Part shown: in pieces, positions 54,698 through 62,879 of the stretch | Layout: each line of letters starts with the position of its first letter | Position numbering within the stretch: position 1 is the first letter of the stretch | NCBI RefSeq assembly: GCF_049800955.1 | Contig: NZ_JBNAGA010000001.1 | Coordinates: 1,860,001 to 1,924,000 of the forward strand | DNA length: 64,000 nt | Reading direction: 5' to 3' | Source: JAKVBH01 sp049800955 | GTDB taxonomy: Bacteria; Pseudomonadota; Alphaproteobacteria; Rhodobacterales; Rhodobacteraceae | Translations under genes and position numbers: made by a program | The notes under the pieces: model-generated | What the model saw: only the letters and a program-made list of their open reading frames with translations | Databases searched by the model: none | Told to the model about the DNA's origin: nothing

Positions 54698-56218
54698 TTA
54701 CCCCACGGACCCTTCAAGCGAAATCGCAACAAGCTGCTGCGCTTCCATGGCGAATTCCATCGGCAAAGCCTGCAAGACTTCCTTGCAGAACCCGTTGACC
54801 ACAAGCGCCACAGCTTCCTCTTCGTCCATGCCACGTTGACGGCAATAGAAGAGCTGATCGTCATCGACCTTGGAGGTCGTGGCTTCATGTTCGACGCGAG
54901 ACGAATTGTTTTTCACCTCGATGTAGGGAACGGTATGCGCCCCGCATTTGTCACCAATCAGCAAGCTGTCACATTGCGTGTAATTGCGGCTTTCCTTGGC
55001 TTTCGGGTGCATGGACACGAGGCCCCGATATGTATTTTGCGCCTTACCGGCCGAGATGCCTTTGGAGACGATGCGGCTCTTGGTGTTCTTGCCCAGATGC
55101 ACCATCTTCGTGCCTGTGTCGGCCTGCTGCATGTTGTTGGCGATGGCGATGGAGTAAAACTCGCCCTGGCTGTCATCACCGCGCAGAATGCAGGAGGGGT
55201 ATTTCCACGTCACCGCAGAGCCCGTCTCCACTTGCGTCCACATAACCTTGGCGCGATCACCCCGGCAATCGGCGCGCTTGGTCACGAAGTTATAAATGCC
55301 GCCCTTGCCGTCTTCATCGCCGGGATACCAATTCTGAACCGTGGAGTATTTCACCTCAGCATCTTCCTCGATGATGATCTCCACAACCGCCGCATGCAGC
55401 TGCGACGTGTCACGCTGCGGCGCCGTGCAGCCCTCGAGATAGGACACATATGAACCTTTGTCGGCAATGATGAGCGTCCGCTCGAACTGGCCCGTGTTCT
55501 CAGCGTTGATCCGGAAATAGGTCGACAGCTCCATCGGGCAGCGCACGCCGGGCGGCACATAGACGAATGACCCATCGGAGAAGACCGCCGAATTCAGCGT
55601 CGCATAGAAATTGTCCTGCACCGGCACAACACTGCCGAGGTACTTCTTGACGAGTTCGGGATGCTCTTTCACCGCTTCGGAAATGGAGCAGAAGATCACA
55701 CCGGCCTTCTTCAACTCGTCCTGAAAGGTCGTGCCGACCGAGACGGAATCAAACACCGCATCAACCGCAACCTTGCGCCCCTCTGCAGGTGCATTCTCCG
55801 CGCCTTCGACGCCCGCAAGGATCATCTGTTCCTTGAGCGGAATGCCGAGTTTCTCATAGGTCGCCAAGAGCTTGGGATCGACCTCATCGAGGGACTTCGG
55901 CTTCTCCGCCATGCTTTTGGGGCGCGCGTAGTAATACTGGTCCTGAAAGTCGATTTCCGGATAATCGACCATCGCCCAATCAGGCTCTTTCATCTGCAAC
56001 CAGCGCTCATAAGCCGCCAGCCGCCACTCGGTCATCCACTCGGGTTCTTCGTTTTTCTCGGAGATCAGCTTGACGATATCCGGCGTCAGCCCCTTGGGGG
56101 CATATTCCATCTCGATATCGGTCTCCCAGCCGTATTTATACGTCCCGAGATTGGCGACGGCCTCAACCGTTTCCTTCTCAACACCATCCTTGACCTTCGT
56201 CGTGTCCAAAGCGGCCAT
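54698..56218 (-). CDS. sufB: Fe-S cluster assembly protein SufB
   Basis: A 506-residue scaffold protein of SufBCD. Typical blocks are KYLGSVVPVQDNFYATLNSA, YLEGCTAPQRDTSQLHAAVV and KMVHLGKNTKSRIVSKGISA. It receives sulfur and assembles clusters with SufC and SufD. It follows the second cysteine desulfurase by 16 bases, so both are in the first half of the operon. Confidence 0.96.
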   Translation of the reverse strand: MAALDTTKVKDGVEKETVEAVANLGTYKYGWETDIEMEYAPKGLTPDIVKLISEKNEEPEWMTEWRLAAYERWLQMKEPDWAMVDYPEIDFQDQYYYARPKSMAEKPKSLDEVDPKLLATYEKLGIPLKEQMILAGVEGAENAPAEGRKVAVDAVFDSVSVGTTFQDELKKAGVIFCSISEAVKEHPELVKKYLGSVVPVQDNFYATLNSAVFSDGSFVYVPPGVRCPMELSTYFRINAENTGQFERTLIIADKGSYVSYLEGCTAPQRDTSQLHAAVVEIIIEEDAEVKYSTVQNWYPGDEDGKGGIYNFVTKRADCRGDRAKVMWTQVETGSAVTWKYPSCILRGDDSQGEFYSIAIANNMQQADTGTKMVHLGKNTKSRIVSKGISAGKAQNTYRGLVSMHPKAKESRNYTQCDSLLIGDKCGAHTVPYIEVKNNSSRVEHEATTSKVDDDQLFYCRQRGMDEEEAVALVVNGFCKEVLQALPMEFAMEAQQLVAISLEGSVG

Positions 56219-56234
56219 CTGGCTCTCCCTTTTG

Positions 56235-57278
56235 TCACGCGGCGCGCGCGCGGTGCTTTTTCAGTGTTGCGCCCCAACGTTCGGCAAAACGCAGGACATC
56301 GTCTTCGCTCGTCTGAGGCCCAAGGCTCACGCGGATCGCGCAGCCGGCCACATCTTCGTCAAACCCCATGGACATCAAGACATTGGACGCCTTCACCTTC
56401 CCCGAGGAGCAGGCAGATCCGGCCGAGATTGCAAAACCAGCGAGATCCATCTGCATGACCTGCGTCTCCCCTTTCCAGCCCGGCGTCGCGATGCACACGG
56501 TATTGGGCAAACGAGTCACAGATTTCCCGACAAAAATAGTCTCTGAACTCTGAGCCTCAAGGGCCTTTTCTAGAATTATTCTATTTTCAAGCACGCGGTC
56601 CCATACGCCATCGGCCAAATCGCGCGCCGCAGCTTCCGCCGCCGCGCCAAAACCGGCAATGCCGATGACATTCTCCGTACCCGACCTGCGCCCCATCTCC
56701 TGACCGCCGCCCTTGATCCGCGCAGGGACATCCAGCCCTTGCCGCAGAACCAAAGCGCCGATGCCTTTGGGCCCGCCCAGCTTGTGCGCCGAGATCAACG
56801 CCATCTCACAGCCCAGCCAATTGAACGCCAGCGGCACCTTGCCAAAAGCCTGCGTCACATCCGACAGCGCCAGACCTTGAGGGAGATCCTGTATGATCCC
56901 GGTTTCCGAATTGGCCAACTGAACCACAGATGTTTGAGGATCACCCGCAGACACCCGTCCGTCCGGTGAGACATTGAGATCGCAATGCACCCAGGCGCGC
57001 ACCGCGTCATGCTCAATATCCGCGCCATGCAAACCCCGGTCCGCAAGGGCCAAAGCCGCCGCCTCGGTCGCGCCGGACGTGAATACGATATCGGCCCCGT
57101 CAGCGCCCAAGGCCGCAGCCACCTGGCCCCGCGCCCGCTCGATCAAACCCTTGGCGGCGCGGCCTTCCGCATGCACGGACGACGCATTGCCCACCAGATC
57201 CATCGCTGCAATCATCGCCGCGCGCGCTTCGGGTCGCACGGGCGTTGTGGCGTTGTAATCCAGATAAACCCGCTGCAT
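56235..57278 (-). CDS. Second cysteine desulfurase (IscS/NifS-like, short form)
   Basis: A 347-residue PLP enzyme. The Schiff-base lysine lies in ISAHKLGGPKG and the sulfur cysteine in SAGSACSSGKV. The PLP-ring and phosphate blocks are present (SGATEAAALAL, TQAFGK). It is shorter than IscS (about 400). An AT-rich segment near 56571 uses rare codons (AAT AGA ATA ATT CTA). Two desulfurases in one suf operon imply different sulfur-delivery routes or redundancy. Confidence 0.88.
   Translation of the reverse strand: MQRVYLDYNATTPVRPEARAAMIAAMDLVGNASSVHAEGRAAKGLIERARGQVAAALGADGADIVFTSGATEAAALALADRGLHGADIEHDAVRAWVHCDLNVSPDGRVSAGDPQTSVVQLANSETGIIQDLPQGLALSDVTQAFGKVPLAFNWLGCEMALISAHKLGGPKGIGALVLRQGLDVPARIKGGGQEMGRRSGTENVIGIAGFGAAAEAAARDLADGVWDRVLENRIILEKALEAQSSETIFVGKSVTRLPNTVCIATPGWKGETQVMQMDLAGFAISAGSACSSGKVKASNVLMSMGFDEDVAGCAIRVSLGPQTSEDDVLRFAERWGATLKKHRARAA
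56571..56583. promoter_or_regulatory. Intragenic Irr/ICE-like palindrome in the second cysteine desulfurase
   Basis: TAGAATTATTCTA is a perfect palindrome with the core of the iron-control element (TTAGAATNATTCTAA), lacking only the outermost T and A. It lies within the coding sequence and is made from rare AT-rich codons. It could be an internal operator or a chance result of codon drift. Confidence 0.4.
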
Positions 57279-57302
57279 GGCGCGCTCCCAGCCCTCCTTT
57301 TG

Positions 57303-57338
57303 TCCTCAAATACCTCGGGGTTTGGGGCAGAGCCCCAA
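57303..57338. repeat. Palindromic intergenic element between iscR and the cysteine desulfurase
   Basis: CCTCAAATACCTCGGGG is followed by TTGGGGC-AGA-GCCCCAA (stem 57322-57328 with 57332-57338). Similar 'TCAAATAC-TCGGGG' palindromes are, from memory, scattered between genes in this family. It may attenuate transcription between iscR and the desulfurase. No T run follows. Confidence 0.45.
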
Positions 57339-57358
57339 TGCGACATCGACCCTAGCGC

Positions 57359-57820
57359 TCAGTCTTCATCAACAACATCGAAGAGGTTGGGAACTGCCGG
57401 ACAAGGCGCCAGATCATTGCCCACCACGTCCGACAGCCGCGTCTGATGCAAAAAGACATAAACATGCGCCGAGAGACCTTCCCAAAGCCGGTTGGTCAGG
57501 GATTGGGCCCGGGAACCGGACAAAGCACCCTTCGCGCCCGCCCCCTTATGCATGGCATCGACCGTCTCATCGACCGCCGCCAGCACATCCACAACCCTGA
57601 TCTCTGACGTGGCGCGCGCCAGCCGGTAACCGCCGCCCGGGCCGCGCACCGAGACCACGAGATCCGCGCGCCGCAGCTTGACAAACAACTGCTCGAGATA
57701 GGGCAGTGAGATGTCCTGCCGCTCCGCGATATCACCCAGGGTCACGAGATGTCCGTCCGGCTGCAGCGCAATATCGGCCAGCGCCACCATTGCGTAGCGA
57801 CCTTTCGTACTCAGCTTCAT
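57359..57820 (-). CDS. iscR: Rrf2-family Fe-S regulator IscR, single-cysteine type
   Basis: A 153-residue regulator with an Rrf2 winged helix (KLSTKGRYAMVALADIAL, LEQLFVKLRRADLV, RGPGGGYRLAR). The three-cysteine cluster site of E. coli IscR (about 92-104) is absent; residues 91-103 read HKGAGAKGALSGS. The only cysteine is Cys140. This matches the known Rhodobacter sphaeroides type of IscR, which still binds an Fe-S cluster. It is first in the suf operon, which it is expected to control. Confidence 0.93.
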   Translation of the reverse strand: MKLSTKGRYAMVALADIALQPDGHLVTLGDIAERQDISLPYLEQLFVKLRRADLVVSVRGPGGGYRLARATSEIRVVDVLAAVDETVDAMHKGAGAKGALSGSRAQSLTNRLWEGLSAHVYVFLHQTRLSDVVGNDLAPCPAVPNLFDVVDED

Positions 57821-57921
57821 ACGCGCCCCCTGTTCCTCGGCATCGCCTGCCTAAATCTGGCCGTGAGTTGACGCCCCCCGCACAGAGGCTTATTTGCAGC
57901 AAAGACCCGGACCCGCCGGGA

Positions 57922-57938
57922 TTTAGAATGTTTCTAAA
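57922..57938. promoter_or_regulatory. Irr-type iron-control element (ICE) upstream of iscR
   Basis: TTTAGAATGTTTCTAAA has perfect 7-base arms (TTTAGAA / TTCTAAA) around TGT. It fits the ICE/Irr-box consensus of alphaproteobacteria. It lies 102 bases upstream of the iscR start and 53 bases from the divergent hydrolase start, so either promoter may be controlled. Confidence 0.75.
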
Positions 57939-57990
57939 GAGCCTGAGCAAATACGTCAAGCATCAGGCCAGTTGAAGGACAGACGCGCTC

Positions 57991-58644
57991 ATGCCCGAGG
58001 TCATTTTTCCCGGACCCGAAGGCCGCCTTGAAGGCCGCTACCACCCCCAGAAAGAGCGCGACGCGCCCATCGCCATCATCTTGCACCCGCATCCGCAGTT
58101 TGGCGGGACGATGAACAACAAGGTTGTCTACAACCTGCATTATACCTTCTACAACATGGGCTTCACCGTGTTGCGCTTCAATTTCCGCGGGGTTGGACGC
58201 TCACAGGGGGAATACGATCAGGGCGTGGGCGAATTGTCGGATGCAGCCTCGGCGCTTGATTACCTCCAGTCGATGAACAACAACTCCAAACATTGCTGGG
58301 TCGCGGGCTTCTCGTTTGGCGCCTGGATCGGCATGCAATTGTTGATGCGCCGTCCGGAAATCACGGGTTTCATCTCGGCCGCCCCACCCGCAAACATGTA
58401 TGACTTCTCCTTTCTCGCGCCCTGCCCCTCCTCGGGCCTGATCATCAACGGCACGTCCGATCGCGTGGCGCCGCCGCCCGATACGCGCTCGCTGGTGCGC
58501 AAGTTGCACGAGCAAAAGGGCATCACGATCACGCATCAGGAAATCGAAGGCTGCGGGCATTTCTTCGAGAATGAGCATATGGACACGTTGACCGACAGCG
58601 TGACCGATTATGTCAAGCGCCGCCTGACAGAGACCACACGCTGA
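57991..58644 (+). CDS. Alpha/beta hydrolase of COG2945 type
   Basis: A 217-residue hydrolase with the nucleophile in GFSFG (Ser108), the N-terminal HPHPQFGGTMNNKVV motif of the family, and late Asp and His in NGTSDRVAPP and GCGHFFEN. Substrate unknown. It overlaps the next gene (TGATG). It may be under the iron-control element. Confidence 0.85.
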   Translation: MPEVIFPGPEGRLEGRYHPQKERDAPIAIILHPHPQFGGTMNNKVVYNLHYTFYNMGFTVLRFNFRGVGRSQGEYDQGVGELSDAASALDYLQSMNNNSKHCWVAGFSFGAWIGMQLLMRRPEITGFISAAPPANMYDFSFLAPCPSSGLIINGTSDRVAPPPDTRSLVRKLHEQKGITITHQEIEGCGHFFENEHMDTLTDSVTDYVKRRLTETTR

Positions 58645-58883
58645 TGGGATTGGCAGAGGATCTCGCCAACAAGCTGGCCGAGGATGTGCTCAAGGCCTCC
58701 GATATCATGGATGACGAGGATCTGCCGAAAGAGATCGCCAAACTTCTCGGCGCGTCATCCCAGACGTCTGAGGAGGCCTTTCTCACTGCCGTGCGCGTCA
58801 TTCAGGCCAACCGCAAGGCGCGGGCCATGCTCAAGGACCGCCTGACAGCGTTTGAAGCGAAGCTGAAGGATCAATCCCAGTGA
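58644..58883 (+). CDS. Small hypothetical acidic/helical protein (79 aa)
   Basis: Its ATG overlaps the hydrolase stop by one base and its own stop overlaps the GTG of the next gene, so all three are co-translated. The sequence is predicted helical (NKLAEDVLKASDIMDDEDLP, then ANRKARAMLKDRL). No known domain is recognised. Its position between two enzymes supports its being real. Confidence 0.65.
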   Translation: MGLAEDLANKLAEDVLKASDIMDDEDLPKEIAKLLGASSQTSEEAFLTAVRVIQANRKARAMLKDRLTAFEAKLKDQSQ

Positions 58884-59458
58884 CAGCGTCGCGCCTTGAT
58901 GCGCAGATGGCTTTCTTGCAAGAAATCGACAAACTAAAATCGGTCTCGCGCGCCACGCGGGTTCACGGTGGCCGACAGGAAAACTCGGCCGAGCATTCCT
59001 GGCATCTGGCCATGTATGCGCTCATCCTGAGTGAGCACGCGCCGGAAAACGTCAACCGTGACCGAGTGATCAAGATGCTTTTGCTGCATGATCTGGTCGA
59101 GATTGATGCGGGTGATGCGCCTATCTTTGGCGATTACGACGCCGCAGCGCTCGCGGCGCAGGAGCAAGCGGCCGCGACGCGTCTCTTCGGGCTTCTGCCC
59201 TCAGAGCAAGGTGAGGCGCTGCGGCGCCTGTGGGATGAATTCGAGGCCAATGAAACCGCAGACGCGCGATTTGCCAAATCACTCGATCGCTTCCAACCGC
59301 CCAACCAGAACCTCGCTACAGGCGGTGGATCCTGGGTTGAATACAATGTCAGCTTTGCGCAGCTGCACGAAAAAGTTGGCCGAAAGATCGCAGCGGGCGC
59401 ACCCAAACTGTGGGACTGGATTGCCCCGAAAGCCAAGGCCTTCCTCGACAAGCTTTAA
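58880..59458 (+). CDS. HD-domain phosphohydrolase, YfbR-like
   Basis: A 192-residue protein starting at a GTG at 58880, coupled to the upstream gene. HD metal ligands are His39 in SAEHSWHL and His70-Asp71 in LLLHDLVEIDAGD, with a later Asp in RFAKSLDRFQ. The family removes phosphate from nucleoside monophosphates. Third gene of the hydrolase operon. Confidence 0.88.
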   Translation: MTASRLDAQMAFLQEIDKLKSVSRATRVHGGRQENSAEHSWHLAMYALILSEHAPENVNRDRVIKMLLLHDLVEIDAGDAPIFGDYDAAALAAQEQAAATRLFGLLPSEQGEALRRLWDEFEANETADARFAKSLDRFQPPNQNLATGGGSWVEYNVSFAQLHEKVGRKIAAGAPKLWDWIAPKAKAFLDKL

Positions 59459-59512
59459 ACACGCCCTGCGGGCATGGGGCGTGCACGACAAAGCCTTTTC
59501 AAGATGATCACG

Positions 59513-60067
59513 CTAAGTGAACTTTTCTCCCGCCAGCGCGAGATAGTATGCGTCTTCGGGCAGAGCACCAAGCTCGCCCAGCATGGCATACCGATCCACG
59601 ATATACCGACACTCCGCCACGCGATCATCGCGTGCCTTGAGCAATATCGTGACATACATGTGGCAGTAGGCGTCGATGACCTTGATGTGCAGATCACACT
59701 TAATTCGAATGTAACATCGCTCGTCGTCTAACGCGGCAAACTCAAGGACCTCAATGCGCGTGAAACGCGTCTGAATATGATATTGCTGGATCGTATCAAC
59801 GTGCTCAGCCGCTGAGAGCGGGCTCTCGCTATGATCTATGTAGAACTGCGCATCCGGAACGACGCATTCATCCGCACGCTCCATGGCGCCTACAATCCAA
59901 AGCACGTCCAGCATTCGACGCGCAGCGGAAAACAGTTTCTCCGCCCGTGCGGCATCTGTCGTTTTCTGTGCGTGTTGTGCAGTCTTTGGCTCCAGCGAGT
60001 GCAGGGTCACACCAAGCGCCCTCCCCACCCACAATGGAGCAAAGCGTCGTGTGTGAGGGTGGCGCAT
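59513..60067 (-). CDS. NTF2/SnoaL-like hypothetical protein
   Basis: About 184 residues from the ATG at 60067 (AGGA 8 bases upstream) or a GTG at 60073. The region about 45-160 has the cone-shaped NTF2-like pattern (FYIDHSES, the RIEVLEFAALDDERCYIRIKC strands). No catalytic residues can be fixed. Codon use is more AT-rich than the neighbours, which may indicate transfer. It is convergent with the HD gene. Confidence 0.55.
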   Translation of the reverse strand: MRHPHTRRFAPLWVGRALGVTLHSLEPKTAQHAQKTTDAARAEKLFSAARRMLDVLWIVGAMERADECVVPDAQFYIDHSESPLSAAEHVDTIQQYHIQTRFTRIEVLEFAALDDERCYIRIKCDLHIKVIDAYCHMYVTILLKARDDRVAECRYIVDRYAMLGELGALPEDAYYLALAGEKFT

Positions 60068-60171
60068 TTGCACGTCCTGAGCCGCATCAAGCTCTGGTCC
60101 AGCAGATTAACCCTGATCGCATCTACGCTTTGCATGCATCGTGCATAAATGCCCGGCTCTTAACAGCGGGT

Positions 60172-61167
60172 TTAAACCGACAAACGCGCCGCCTGTGCCC
60201 CTCGTTCGCGGTAAGGCGTCGTGTCATAATGCGCGCGATAGCACTTCGAGAAATGCGACGGCGAAGCAAAGCCGCAGGCCAGAGCCACGTTGATGACGCT
60301 CATATCTGTCTGCATCAGCAGGTTGCGCGCCTTTTGCAGACGCAATTCCATGTAATAGCGCTTCGGGCTGCGGTTAAGATAGCGCCGGAACAGCCGCTCA
60401 AGCTGGCGCGTCGACATGCCTACGTCCTTGGCCAGAAGCGAGGGCGAGATGGGCTCCTCGATATTGGCCTCCATCATCTGGATGACCCGCGCGAGCTTGG
60501 GATGGCGCACACCGATCCTTGTCGGCACACTGAGGCGCTGGGTGTCCTGATCAGTGCGGATGGACGAGTAAATCATCTGATCCGCAACAGCATTGGCCAG
60601 ATCTTCGCCGTGGTCTTCGGCAATGATCTTGAGCATCAGGTCAATCGATGAAGTGCCACCCGCCGTAGTCATGCGATTGCCATCAATGACGAAAACCGAT
60701 TTCGTCAATTCAACCTCGTCGAATTCCTCGGCAAAGCTATCCTGGTTTTCCCAGTGGATCGTGGCCCGTTTGCCATCGAGCAGGCCTGCCTTGGCGAGCG
60801 TGAACGCGGCCGTGCACAGCCCCCCCACTGCAAGTCCTTTGCGGGCCTCGCGCCGCAGCCAACTCAAGACGCGTTTGGTCGTGGCAGCCTGCACGTCAAT
60901 GCCACCGCAGATCAGGATCGTGTCGTCGCGGCGCATCTCACTCAGATCGCCCTGCAACGAAAACTCCGTGCCTGCCGAGCAATGCACCGTTTCGCCGCCT
61001 TCGCCCAGCAAGAGCCAATCATAAACCACACCCTCGTGCATCCGGTTGGCAATCCGCAAACAATCCAGAGCCGCCGCGAAACTCAGCAAGGAGAAGTTTT
61101 CCAACAAGACGAAAACAAACCTGCGGGTCTGACCGTCCAGGCGTCCAGCTTGCGGGGGTTTGCTCAT
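60172..61167 (-). CDS. GlxA-family (DJ-1/PfpI plus AraC) transcriptional regulator
   Basis: A 331-residue regulator. The N-terminal DJ-1/PfpI-like domain (about 15-200) has LENFSLLSFAAALDCLRIANR and GGLCTAAFTLAKAGLLDG. The AraC HTH domain (about 230-325) has LAKDVGMSTRQLERLFRRYL and FASPSHFSKCYRAHY. Related proteins (GbdR type) regulate glycine betaine or similar catabolism. It stands divergent from the DAHP synthase gene. Confidence 0.9.
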   Translation of the reverse strand: MSKPPQAGRLDGQTRRFVFVLLENFSLLSFAAALDCLRIANRMHEGVVYDWLLLGEGGETVHCSAGTEFSLQGDLSEMRRDDTILICGGIDVQAATTKRVLSWLRREARKGLAVGGLCTAAFTLAKAGLLDGKRATIHWENQDSFAEEFDEVELTKSVFVIDGNRMTTAGGTSSIDLMLKIIAEDHGEDLANAVADQMIYSSIRTDQDTQRLSVPTRIGVRHPKLARVIQMMEANIEEPISPSLLAKDVGMSTRQLERLFRRYLNRSPKRYYMELRLQKARNLLMQTDMSVINVALACGFASPSHFSKCYRAHYDTTPYRERGAQAARLSV

Positions 61168-61337
61168 GAGGGCGATCCGTCTGTTATGAGCGCCACCTTC
61201 TGGTCCGGGTGGCCACAGCTCGCAGTTGGCCTGAGCACACAGGACTCGTCAAGAGGGGCAAAACGCTTCTGGTCACTGCGCTAGCGCTTTTGTATAACCC
61301 CATGCACAACCTTTATCGCTAACACCGGAGAAATGAG

Positions 61338-62708
61338 ATGAGCGATTGGCAGACATCGGATTGGCGGAACAAACCGCGGGTCCAGATGCCGGATTATCCC
61401 GACATGGACGCGCTGAACAAAGTCGAGGCGCAGCTGTCGAAGTATCCTCCGCTGGTCTTTGCCGGTGAGGCGCGCAGGCTGAAATCCGAGCTGGCGGCTG
61501 CCGGCCGCGGCGAGGCGTTTTTGCTGCAAGGCGGCGATTGCGCGGAGGCCTTTGATCAGTTCTCGGCAGATTCGATCCGCGACACTTTCAAGGTCATGCT
61601 GCAAATGGCCGTCGTGCTGACCTTTGGCGCAAAGGTCCCCGTAATCAAAGTGGGCCGGATGGCCGGTCAGTTCGCGAAGCCACGCTCCGCGCCCACAGAG
61701 GTCAAGGATGGCGTCGAACTGCCCTCCTACCGCGGCGACATCATCAATGAGCTGGATTTCACGTCCAAGGCACGGATCCCCGATCCCGCCAAGATGCTGC
61801 AAGCCTACACACAAGCCGCCGCAACCCTGAACCTGCTCCGCGCCTTTTCGACAGGTGGCTACGCCGACGTCAATCAGGTGCACAGCTGGACCCTCGGGTT
61901 CACAGAAGGCGAGAAGGCCGCGCGCTATCGCGATGTGGCCACGCGCATTTCAGACGCGCTCGATTTCATGAACGCAGCCGGTCTCGATGCGGACAACACC
62001 CATGCCCTGCAATCGGTGGATTTCTACACAAGCCATGAAGCCCTGCTCTTGGAATATGAAGAGGCGCTGACACGGGTCGATTCCACCACTGGCAAATGGC
62101 TCGCAGGCTCCGGTCACTTCGTCTGGATCGGCGACAGGACACGGCAGCCTGATGGTGCGCACGTGACCTTCCTCAAAGGCGTTCAGAATCCGATTGGCAT
62201 CAAGACCGGCCCGTCAATCACGACGGATGATCTCAAATCCCTGATCGCCACGCTGAACCCCGAGAACGAAGAAGGCCGCATCACGCTGATCAACCGCTTC
62301 GGAGCTGGCAAAGTGGGCGATCACCTGCCCCAGCTCATCCGCGCGGTGAATGAGGAAGGCTTCAACGTCACCTGGGTCTGTGATCCGATGCATGGCAATA
62401 CGATCAAATCGGCGACGGGATACAAGACACGGCCCTTCGAGTCCGTCCTGCGCGAAGTCCGTGAGTTCTTTGCGGTCCATGGTGCGGAAGGCTCTGTTCC
62501 CGGTGGAGTGCATTTCGAGATGACCGGTCAGGATGTGACGGAATGCACGGGAGGCGTGCGCGAAGTGACAGATGAGGACCTCTCGGACCGCTACCATACG
62601 GCCTGTGATCCCCGTCTGAACGCATCGCAATCGCTGGAACTGGCGTTCCTTGTGGCCGAAGAGCTCACGGCCCGCCGCGCCAAAGTGGCCAGCGCTGCTG
62701 CAAGCTAA
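61338..62708 (+). CDS. aroG: Class II 3-deoxy-7-phosphoheptulonate (DAHP) synthase
   Basis: A 456-residue plant-type enzyme that joins PEP and erythrose-4-P, the first step of aromatic amino acid synthesis. Family blocks are LLQGGDCAEAFDQFSAD, SHEALLLEYE and CDPMHGNTIKSATGYKTRPF, with the metal-binding Cys in GGDCAEAF. An intrinsic terminator follows 23 bases after the stop. The gene is called aroF or aroG in different genomes. Confidence 0.96.
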   Translation: MSDWQTSDWRNKPRVQMPDYPDMDALNKVEAQLSKYPPLVFAGEARRLKSELAAAGRGEAFLLQGGDCAEAFDQFSADSIRDTFKVMLQMAVVLTFGAKVPVIKVGRMAGQFAKPRSAPTEVKDGVELPSYRGDIINELDFTSKARIPDPAKMLQAYTQAAATLNLLRAFSTGGYADVNQVHSWTLGFTEGEKAARYRDVATRISDALDFMNAAGLDADNTHALQSVDFYTSHEALLLEYEEALTRVDSTTGKWLAGSGHFVWIGDRTRQPDGAHVTFLKGVQNPIGIKTGPSITTDDLKSLIATLNPENEEGRITLINRFGAGKVGDHLPQLIRAVNEEGFNVTWVCDPMHGNTIKSATGYKTRPFESVLREVREFFAVHGAEGSVPGGVHFEMTGQDVTECTGGVREVTDEDLSDRYHTACDPRLNASQSLELAFLVAEELTARRAKVASAAAS

Positions 62709-62730
62709 GCATCGCTGACACGCACCCTCA

Positions 62731-62760
62731 AACGCGCCTTCCCCGGGAGGCGCGTTTTTT
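62731..62760 (+). terminator. Intrinsic terminator after the DAHP synthase
   Basis: A 9-bp stem AACGCGCCT / AGGCGCGTT with an 8-base loop is followed by a T run. It separates aroG from icd. Confidence 0.9.
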
Positions 62761-62879
62761 CGTCCGAGCCCCCCGGCGCGAGAGTGCTTCGAATGTGATG
62801 TAACTGCGGCTCCGCTCCCCTTTCCCGCCTGCGCGCAATCCGCTACCTCTGTTGCAGCCAACAAGAGGGACCGTGAGAG

